Shown piece by piece: positions 57,670 to 64,000 of a stretch of 64,000 nucleotides of DNA. Each line of letters begins with the position of its first letter. The first letter of the stretch is position 1. Below the pieces are notes generated by a model. It saw only the letters and a list, made by a program, of their open reading frames with translations. It had not been told where the DNA came from and ran no database searches. This stretch comes from Gordionus sp. m RMFG-2023 (lineage: Eukaryota; Nematomorpha; Gordioida; Chordodea; Parachordodidae): NCBI RefSeq assembly GCF_954871325.1, contig NC_088777.1, forward strand, positions 27,567,366 through 27,631,365, read 5' to 3'. The position numbers and the translations under genes were made by a program.

Positions 57670-58000
57670 GTTTATTTTAAAGTTATCCACTTGAGAGAAA
57701 ATATGCGGCTATCTTCTAAAGATGTTGAGTATAATTCTTGGCTTTTAATGTTTACGATTCTTTACTCCCTCCAGATTCCATTGAAATCCCAAATTCATTA
57801 TTAGAAAATTCATTAATCAATTTAATATTCTATACAAATATCTGATATTAACCTATAAAAAATTATATTAACCACTAAAAATAACATAGCCCTAAATTTA
57901 AATAACGAAATTAATTAAAAACTACCAGGAAATTCTAAAATATATTATAGCGCTGATTCTATAGTAACACACCATTGATTAAAGTTGGGACAATAATAAT

Positions 58001-58985
58001 TACCCAAGTTTTTCATACTAAAGAGATGTTCTAAAACTTTTGGGTCTAGTAATAAATTGGCACTTCCACTATATTTTACCATGAGAGAAAAAATTATGCA
58101 TTTTTTTAAGATGTTGTTTTAAACCTTTAAATATTATGTATTAGAAAGATGTTCAAGAACCTTTTTTGGGTCTAGTAATGAATGGGCACTGCAATTATAT
58201 TTTACTCCACGAATAAATGTTAAAATTTTTTAAAAATTTATTTTAAGCGTAGTTTAAAGTTATTTATACTAGAGAGATGTTCTAAAACTTTTGAATATAG
58301 TAATAAATTGGCACTTCCACTATATTTTATCACGAGGAACAAAATTATAAAAAAAATTTAAAATTTTGTCTTAAGCCTAGTTAAAATTTTAATACCAAAA
58401 AATGTTCTAAAACTTTTGCGTTTAGTAAGAAATTATCACTGTTATTATAAGTCCACGAGGAAAAATTTATATAAATTTTATAAAACTTTGTTTTTATCCT
58501 AGTTAATAGTTTATAATATTGAAAAAATGCTCAAAACTTTTTTGTTTATAAATAAATTTATAGTGCCATTTTTCTAAACTCCATGTGTGAAATATAAAAT
58601 AAAACTATTTCTTTATGTTAGAACCCAATAAAAAGTTTCTGATATTATAAAGATTTTGTTAAACCTTTGGTGCATTAATATGGTGTCACTCCCATTATAA
58701 TTTATTCGACGACGAAAAATTTTATTTTAGATCTTTGTTTTAAGTTTATTTATATAAATTTGATATTGGAAAGATGTTTTAAAACTTTTGGGTTCACTAA
58801 GTAATTTCTAATTTCATTACTTTTTAACTTCACGCATAAAAATCTAGAAATAAAATATTATATACTTGTTTTGAGCCATGCAAAAAGTTTTTGATATTAG
58901 AAAAATATTCTAAGCCTTAGAATCTCGTAAAATTTTGATACTGCTATTATTTTATTCTTTTTTTTTTAAACTTGGATTGAGGCTA
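58001..58985. repeat. ~123 bp minisatellite, about eight diverged copies
   Basis: Units marked by AGATGTTCTAAAACTTTTGG, GTCTAGTAATAAATTGGCAC, TTCCACTATATTTTACC and TTTGTTTTAAGCCTAGTTA, beginning near 58010, 58135, 58260, 58383, 58508, 58635, 58762 and 58885. Copies diverge progressively to the right. It abuts the break of Helitron copy 3 without spacer. Confidence 0.88.
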
Positions 58986-59500
58986 TAAAATATGAGTAGT
59001 ATATCATTTGAAACTATTTAGGAGATTGGTAGTTAATAAGAAAAGACGGGACAAGTTCAGCAAGGATCCCATTTTTAAATTTACGGCATTCGGATAAATG
59101 AATTTTCCCTAATTTAAAAATATGCTAAATTTCTTTTATATAATTACTATACATATTTTACAACAAATTTGGAAAATTTGAAACACAAGATTATAATTAT
59201 TTGATTTAAGATCTTGGAAATAATTTTAACAAATTTTGAACTACTTTTTATAATTTATGAGTTTTACAAACATTTATTATATTTACATATTATTTAAATC
59301 ACGAGTTGATTCTGCCATAATACGCCAATTTATATGTTTTATTCATTCATAATATTAGTGTATTTAAATTACATACATGCAATTATCGGACGTCCATTAT
59401 TCATTTATATTAAGTTACATCATAAAAATAACAATTTTCCCCTTATATCTGTTAGGTATTGAACCTTACAAATTATTATATTCATAAAATCTATATATAT
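58986..59500. other. AT-rich interval without a gene
   Basis: About 500 bp of AT-rich DNA between the minisatellite and the LINE leader. No motif is recognised. Confidence 0.5.
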
Positions 59501-59514
59501 AAAAATCCTACCTT

Positions 59515-59696
59515 CAGCCTCATCGTGGCGGGGGAGTGGCAACGTCTTTTGGCGGCAAATGGAGGTCTAAAAGGTTCCCTGTGATCTGGGTCTAGAATAG
59601 GATCACCGTCTCCTCGACGGGGTGTAAAAACCACTTAAAGAGGTTGATGTCAGGAAGGGCATCCGATTGTAAAAACCATGCTACAAAAATTTCCCT
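59515..59696 (+). promoter_or_regulatory. Structured 5' leader of the LINE
   Basis: GC-richer leader directly before the ORF, with a 7 bp stem GTGATCT/GGATCAC around a 13 nt loop and a 5 bp stem CCGTC/GACGG. The GGAAGGGCATCCG phrase follows at about 59653-59665. LINE promoters are internal, so promoter activity here is expected for the family but not shown. Confidence 0.5.
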
Positions 59697-62600
59697 ATGG
59701 TTACAACAAAGCATGGGCGGGGTACAGCCCAAAGTACCCCGTGGGCCTCCTCATCCGCCTACGACAAAAAGAAGGATGGGAAACCTGGTGGAACCACTAT
59801 TCATGAAAATGAAACCTATGACGGCCATAAACGACCTAATAAAAAGTGGAGAAACCAGTTTACGGGTGATCGAGTTAGGGTCGCGACATGGAATGTTGGG
59901 AGTATGACGGGAAGAGCGGGAGAAGTCGTCGATGTATTGCACAGAAGACATATAGATGTGTGCTGCATACAGGAGACTAGATGGAAAGGAAATGGGACCA
60001 GAATGATTGGCAAGACTAGCGAAAAGTATAAATTCTTTTGGCAAGGAGGTAATGATGGTAAGGCTGGAGTTGGGGTATTGGTTGCGGAGAAATTGGTAGA
60101 CAAAGTAGTCGAAGTGAGAAGGCTAGACAACCAGATAATGGTTATCAAGATGATTATTGGTAGAAAGCTATATAATATGATCTCGGCATATGTTCCTCAG
60201 GTTGGAAGAAGTGAAGAAGAGAAAGATGTATTTTGGGACAGTCTATTGGGGGTGACATCGAGACTGGCAAATGAAGAGGGGATTATCCTGGCTGGCGATC
60301 TGAATGGACATGTGGGAGCGAGTAGTGAGGGTTATGAAGGAGTACATGGAGGGTTCAGTTATGGCATGAGAAATTTGGAAGGAGAGAGGATTTTAGAATT
60401 TAGTGATGCTATGGATATGATTGTTTGTAATACAATGTTTAAGAAAGAATCAGAGAAGCTGGTGACTTATAAGTCGGGTAGTACCAAAAGTGTTGTGGAT
60501 TACTTGTTATTAAGGAGATGTGATCGATGTATAATAAAAAATGTGAAAGTGATACCGGGAGAGGAATGTATAAATCAGCATCGACTAGTTGTAGGAGATC
60601 TCACTCTTAAAGGTGCCAGGGTCACTAAAAGAAAGTTTGTCCCAAGGCTGAAGGTTTGGAAATTGAAGGAGGAGAATGCTAGACGTCAATTCAATATGGC
60701 ATTGGCGATTAGGGAGGCGGAGGTGGCACAAGCATCTGGGGTGAATGACAAGTGGGAAGCCATGAAGAAAGCTTGGGTAATGACAACTGAGGAGGTATGT
60801 GGATGGACAAAAGGGCCGCCTAGACATAAGGAGACTTGGTGGTGGAGCCCAGAGGTAGCGAAAGCCGTGGATGAGAAACGGAGGTGTTTCAAAGTATGGT
60901 ATAATAGCAAAGAAAATAGTGATAATGATATTTACAAGATGGCTAAAAGAAATGCTAAGAAATTAATAGCGAAGGCTCAAGAAGAAAAAAGACACGAGTT
61001 TGCTAAAGAAATGAAATGCTCTGATGGAATTGGAAATATGGTTAGAATGGCAAAACAGATGTCAAAAAAGAGGCAGGATGTGATAGGTGTAAAGTGTTTG
61101 AAAAATATGGAAGGAAAAATGACGATTGATAGTAGTGGTATTAAGAACACCTGGAAGATTTACATGAAAGGACTTTTGAATGAAGAAAATGAATGGAATA
61201 ATAATATTAGTTGTGCAAAGGTAGAAGGTCCAGGGTGTAAATTTGGCAAGGACGAGATAAGGAGAGCAGTGAAAAAGATGAAGAAAGGGAAGGCATCGGG
61301 TTTAACGATGGTGGTATCAGAGATGTTTAAAGGTTCTGATGATTTAGGGATTGAATGGTTAATGAATTTAGCAAATCAGATTGTCACAGAAGGTACTATT
61401 CCCGAGGGCTGGCGAAGAAGTATAATTATCCCAGTATACAAGGGGAAAGGTGATCCTTTAGATTGTGGGTCTTACAGAGCTATTAAACTCTTGGAACATG
61501 CAATGAAAGTTTTTGAGAGAGTGTTAGAAAAGCGGATAAGGGAACAAATCAAAATTGATGAAATGCAGTTTGGTTTTACATCGGGAAAAGGCACGACAGA
61601 TGCAATTTTTGTGGTGAGACAAATTCAGGAGAAGTATCTTGCGAAGGAAAAGAAACTCTATTATGCGTTTGTTGATTTGGAGAAAGCATTTGATAGGGTG
61701 CCGCGTGAGATTACAAGATGGGCCTTGAGAAAATCCGGTGTGGAGGAATGGTTAGTTACCGCAGTGATGGCAATGTATGTTGGAGCACAAACAGCAGTAC
61801 GGACGGATCATGGTGATAGTGACAGCTTTGAGGTGAAGGTAGGACTTCATCAAGGATCCGTGCTGAGTCCATTATTATTTATCTTAGTAATGGATGTGGT
61901 GGCTAGAGAAATGCGTGAAGGACTTCCCTGGGAGATATTATATGCAGATGACCTTGTATTAATGGCAAACAGTGAGGGAGAATTGAGGGATAAAGTTAGT
62001 AAATGGAAGATGACTATGGAAGCAAAGGGCCTGAAAATGAATGCATCAAAAACAAAGGTGATGATTGGTGGGGAAAATCTAAAGATAGAAGAATCAGGTA
62101 AGTGGCCTTGTGGTGTATGTGGGAAAGGAGTTGCTAGAAATTCTATCCAATGCACCAGATGCCAGAAATGGGTACATAAAAGATGTAGTGGGAAAAAAGG
62201 CAGTTTGATGTTAGAAAGAATGACCTTTATTTGTAAAACATGCATGAAAGGGATACATAATAATGATAACCTAAAAAATGGTGGTCTGGATATTGGCAAT
62301 GGGTTAACCCTAGAAAAAGTGGATAAGTTTTGTTATTTAGGTGATATGCTAAACGCAGATGGTGGTGTAGATTCTGCTGTTGTTGCAAGGATCAGACAAG
62401 CTTGGAAGAAGTTCAGAGAGATGTCATCTATTCTTACAAATAAAAAAGTTTCTCTGAAGTTAAAGGGGAAAGTTTACGTAAGCTGCGTGAGGAGTTGTTT
62501 AGTTTATGGCGGTGAAACATGGGCAATGAAAGCAATTCACGAAGCCAAATTAGAAAGAACAGAGATGAGGATGGTTAGATGGATATGTGGGGTATCTCTG

Positions 62601-62900
62601 AGAGAGAGAAAAACTAGCAAGGAATTGCGAGCAAGATTAGGTATAGAAATGATTGGTATGGTAATGCGACGAAATAGACTAAGATGGTTTGGGCATGTGG
62701 AACGTATGACAAGAGATGACTGGGTAAAGAGATGCACAATGATGGAAGTAGGAGGATCAAGACCTAGAGGAAGACCCAAGATGACGTGGACAAATGTGAT
62801 AGCGGCGGATATGAGAAGCTTGAATCTTACAAGTATTGATGCTCAGGACCGTCAAAAATGGAAAAGAAAAATCAGAGGGAAAACTGGCCTACCCGGGTAA
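59697..62900 (+). CDS. RTE LINE polyprotein: endonuclease, RT and PHD-like finger
   Basis: 1067 codons without a stop. Residues about 58-300: endonuclease with ATWNVGSMTG (Asn), CIQETRW (Glu), LAGDLNGHVG (Asp/Asn), SVVDYLLLRR (Asp) and NQHRLVVGDL (His), all catalytic positions present. About 540-790: reverse transcriptase with GWRRSIIIPVYKGKGD, FGFTSGKGTTDA, motif A FVDLEKAFDRV (about 656), motif B GLHQGSVLSPLLF (about 716) and motif C YADD (about 748). About 803-850: C4HC3 PHD-like finger, CGVCGKG, CTRCQKWVHKRC, CKTC. About 870-1067: tail with CYLGDMLNADGG, YGGETWAM, LRWFGHVERM and RPRGRPKMTW. The first Met is used; only basic, low-complexity sequence precedes the endonuclease. It could encode an active element. 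Confidence 0.95.
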   Translation: MVTTKHGRGTAQSTPWASSSAYDKKKDGKPGGTTIHENETYDGHKRPNKKWRNQFTGDRVRVATWNVGSMTGRAGEVVDVLHRRHIDVCCIQETRWKGNGTRMIGKTSEKYKFFWQGGNDGKAGVGVLVAEKLVDKVVEVRRLDNQIMVIKMIIGRKLYNMISAYVPQVGRSEEEKDVFWDSLLGVTSRLANEEGIILAGDLNGHVGASSEGYEGVHGGFSYGMRNLEGERILEFSDAMDMIVCNTMFKKESEKLVTYKSGSTKSVVDYLLLRRCDRCIIKNVKVIPGEECINQHRLVVGDLTLKGARVTKRKFVPRLKVWKLKEENARRQFNMALAIREAEVAQASGVNDKWEAMKKAWVMTTEEVCGWTKGPPRHKETWWWSPEVAKAVDEKRRCFKVWYNSKENSDNDIYKMAKRNAKKLIAKAQEEKRHEFAKEMKCSDGIGNMVRMAKQMSKKRQDVIGVKCLKNMEGKMTIDSSGIKNTWKIYMKGLLNEENEWNNNISCAKVEGPGCKFGKDEIRRAVKKMKKGKASGLTMVVSEMFKGSDDLGIEWLMNLANQIVTEGTIPEGWRRSIIIPVYKGKGDPLDCGSYRAIKLLEHAMKVFERVLEKRIREQIKIDEMQFGFTSGKGTTDAIFVVRQIQEKYLAKEKKLYYAFVDLEKAFDRVPREITRWALRKSGVEEWLVTAVMAMYVGAQTAVRTDHGDSDSFEVKVGLHQGSVLSPLLFILVMDVVAREMREGLPWEILYADDLVLMANSEGELRDKVSKWKMTMEAKGLKMNASKTKVMIGGENLKIEESGKWPCGVCGKGVARNSIQCTRCQKWVHKRCSGKKGSLMLERMTFICKTCMKGIHNNDNLKNGGLDIGNGLTLEKVDKFCYLGDMLNADGGVDSAVVARIRQAWKKFREMSSILTNKKVSLKLKGKVYVSCVRSCLVYGGETWAMKAIHEAKLERTEMRMVRWICGVSLRERKTSKELRARLGIEMIGMVMRRNRLRWFGHVERMTRDDWVKRCTMMEVGGSRPRGRPKMTWTNVIAADMRSLNLTSIDAQDRQKWKRKIRGKTGLPG

Positions 62901-62990
62901 ACCTGGAAATCGCTATAAAACGGAGAAGAAGAATATAATCAATAAAAAACTTATCATCAATATCTATAATATGTAATCATAAATCATAAT

Positions 62991-63412
62991 AAATTCCTAT
63001 TACTACAGGCCTTACCCCATAAATACTATCTACCACTGCTTCATTATAAATTATAATTTTAAATTGTTTTTTTTTCTTTGGTAATTGTGTGAATGACTTA
63101 TCCAAAAGCATAATATTCGGGGTAAAAAATATTATCATAGACAAAATTTTGAAACATTTAGATCTTAAGAGATGCTACTAATTAGGAATTAAATTATTTT
63201 TATTTATGAACCCCTCTCCCTATCTTTTTGGAAATTATAATAACAATTTTTAATTTATAAGATATCTTTAGAATTATTTATTTATCGTAAATAGGCTCTT
63301 TTACATTTTATAAGTAAAAAATTTGCTAATACAAAATATATAATACGCCACATTTTCAATATCTTTATTATTTTCATAAATAAAAAATAAAAATTTATAT
63401 TCAAAAAATAAA
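62991..63412. other. AT-rich interval without a gene
   Basis: No coding or repeat structure recognised; it probably includes the 3' flank of the LINE and the non-coding end of the hAT fragment that follows. Confidence 0.4.
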
Positions 63413-63690
63413 TTACATAAAATATTCTTCGCGCAAATTTAAAATGTTAACATCCCACGAATTCACACATAGACATTGCTTCAAAGTTGTCGCTGACATT
63501 CGATTCCTTTTCTTAGTAATAGTGGCGGCGGCTCTAGAAAAAATACGTTCGCTGGCTACGGACGTAGATGAGAGCTTTGGAAAACGTTTCGAGTTTCTAC
63601 ACCACCAATCCACTATATCAACGGACGTTTGAGATACCGGATCTGCTAGGTATTCTTCAATTTCTTCTGTAGCTAGATTTGGTATAATGT
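63413..63690 (-). pseudogene. hAT transposase C-terminal fragment (hAT-F)
   Basis: Minus-strand frame reading EEIEEYLADPVSQTSVD, VDWWCRNSKRFPKLSS and TSVASERIFSRAAATITKKR, then LKQCLCVNSW near the stop at 63413. W-W and S-E-R-x-F-S are the hAT dimerisation signature, close to ZBED-type BED-finger hATs. About 15 codons that normally link FPKL to the A-T-S core (L-A...Y-L-x-x-P-A) are missing, pointing to an internal deletion. The rest of the gene lies beyond the right window edge or further upstream on this strand; an intron may begin near 63692. Family of the element ends is unknown. Confidence 0.82.
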
Positions 63691-63699
63691 ACGCATTCC

Positions 63700-64000
63700 T
63701 TAATATAAAATATTTAAATTAACTAATTATTATCGTCGAATCTATTGTAAAACCTTGTAACAAACCTATTTTAAAAATGCCTATTTTGCAACGATATGTT
63801 TTATTAATTTTATAAATTCTTAGGACTCTATTTTTTTAAATAAATATTTTTATTAACTCCAATAACTGTTATAAATTTTGTTAAATGTAAGCATAATATT
63901 TAAATTTAGCCTCTCCAATTAAGTTTTAAAAATGTTATTTAGGAGGTTTTATAATGAGTATTCTAAATTAAGTATTTATATTTACCTTCTTAGCTCGTTC
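63700..64000. other. AT-rich window end, no gene recognised
   Basis: Probably intron or interior of the hAT element whose C-terminus is at 63413-63690, since that gene reads leftward from beyond the window. No motif confirms this. Confidence 0.35.

Larger units (their letters stand above)
44840..58000 (+). mobile_element. Tandem array of three Helitron-like units
   Basis: Three head-to-tail copies of a ~4.77 kb unit: about 44840-49611, 49612-54375 and 54376-58000 (truncated). Corresponding coding starts are 46838, 51601 and 56366, offsets 4763 and 4765. Copies are almost identical by eye; a few single-base differences and homopolymer length changes were found. Each full unit holds, in order, AT-rich sequence, the TGACAATTGTCA minisatellite, the Helitron protein region between Rep and helicase, a Pif1-like helicase in several frames, and a 3' minisatellite with GGTTATTTACGGCAAA. 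No Rep (HUH) nuclease is present. All copies share the same frame breaks. Confidence 0.9.
54376..58000 (+). mobile_element. Helitron-like unit, copy 3, truncated
   Basis: Third unit; identical in order to copies 1 and 2 until GGGACAATAATAAT at 57987-58000, where it breaks off. Copies 1 and 2 continue GCTTCTTCGC; copy 3 continues TACCCAAGTT into an unrelated minisatellite. The helicase C-terminus and 3' minisatellite are therefore missing. Confidence 0.9.
59505..62990 (+). mobile_element. RTE-type LINE, apparently full-length and open
   Basis: Non-LTR retrotransposon with a structured leader (about 59515-59690), one uninterrupted 1067-codon frame and a short trailer ending GGAGAAGAAGAATATAATCA. 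The leader contains AGGAAGGGCATCCGATTGTAAAA, which from memory resembles leaders of RTE elements in other animals, and two hairpins (GTGATCT...GGATCAC and CCGTC...GACGG, about 59580-59623). Base composition is much richer in G than the flanks. Element ends and the target duplication were not resolved; boundaries are approximate. Confidence 0.9.

Noticed and set aside
44840-58000. Three separate Helitron insertions rather than one array
   Set aside because: Units join end to start with no intervening host DNA and share identical lesions and minisatellites, so independent insertion is not credible.
62537-62779. Minus-strand frames within the intact LINE
   Set aside because: They are shadows of the 1067-codon plus-strand frame, with no domain of their own.

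Overview
This window is a eukaryotic nuclear 'transposon graveyard'. It is very AT-rich, and no host gene could be supported. Nearly all recognisable coding sequence belongs to mobile elements: two RTE-type LINEs, a fragment of another LINE, several hAT DNA transposons and hAT-type MITEs, a piggyBac-type MITE, a Gypsy LTR retrotransposon, a small non-autonomous LTR element, and a three-copy tandem array of a Helitron-like unit. The mix (RTE with a PHD-like finger, BED-finger hATs, Helitron) and the very short GT-AG introns inferred in the hAT transposases (about 42-53 nt) suggest an invertebrate animal or a similar small-intron eukaryote. The species cannot be named from the sequence.

Layout. 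1-2590: decayed RTE LINE, cut by the window edge. 2729-3214: piggyBac-like MITE flanked by TTAA. 3215-6077: AT-rich, no clear gene. About 6078-7165: decayed hAT (hAT-A). About 8040-18965: a large imperfect foldback. Its arms carry a ~118 bp minisatellite with the palindrome TGACAATTGTCA, and its loop holds a rearranged LINE fragment. Its left arm has taken two insertions, a hAT MITE (8114-8553) and a 3.6 kb hAT (hAT-C, 10608-14173), and the right arm still shows both empty target sites. About 20775-21830: an 8-copy ~133 bp array. 21913-27095: hAT-D with an 8 bp TSD, itself interrupted by a 2.2 kb LTR element (23803-26022). 28055-28640: a ~90 bp array. 29022-31885: hAT-E, whose first exon carries a 321 bp MITE. 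32900-42984: a ~1.9 kb hAT-type non-autonomous element split by an 8.2 kb Gypsy element (33532-41703). 43018-43253: a related short MITE. About 44840-58000: three head-to-tail, nearly identical ~4.77 kb Helitron units, the third truncated and abutting another minisatellite (58001-58985). 59697-62900: an uninterrupted 1067-codon RTE LINE. 63413-63690: C-terminal hAT fragment.

Relationships. The elements do not form a pathway; what the window shows is insertion order. hATs hit the foldback, an LTR element hit hAT-D, a MITE hit hAT-E, and a Gypsy element hit a MITE. The foldback arms and the Helitron units share one palindrome-bearing minisatellite, the least expected link in the window. All three Helitron copies carry the same coding lesions, so the array was amplified after the unit had already lost its own coding capacity. 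All identities quoted are by-eye estimates; element labels (hAT-A and so on) are local names only.
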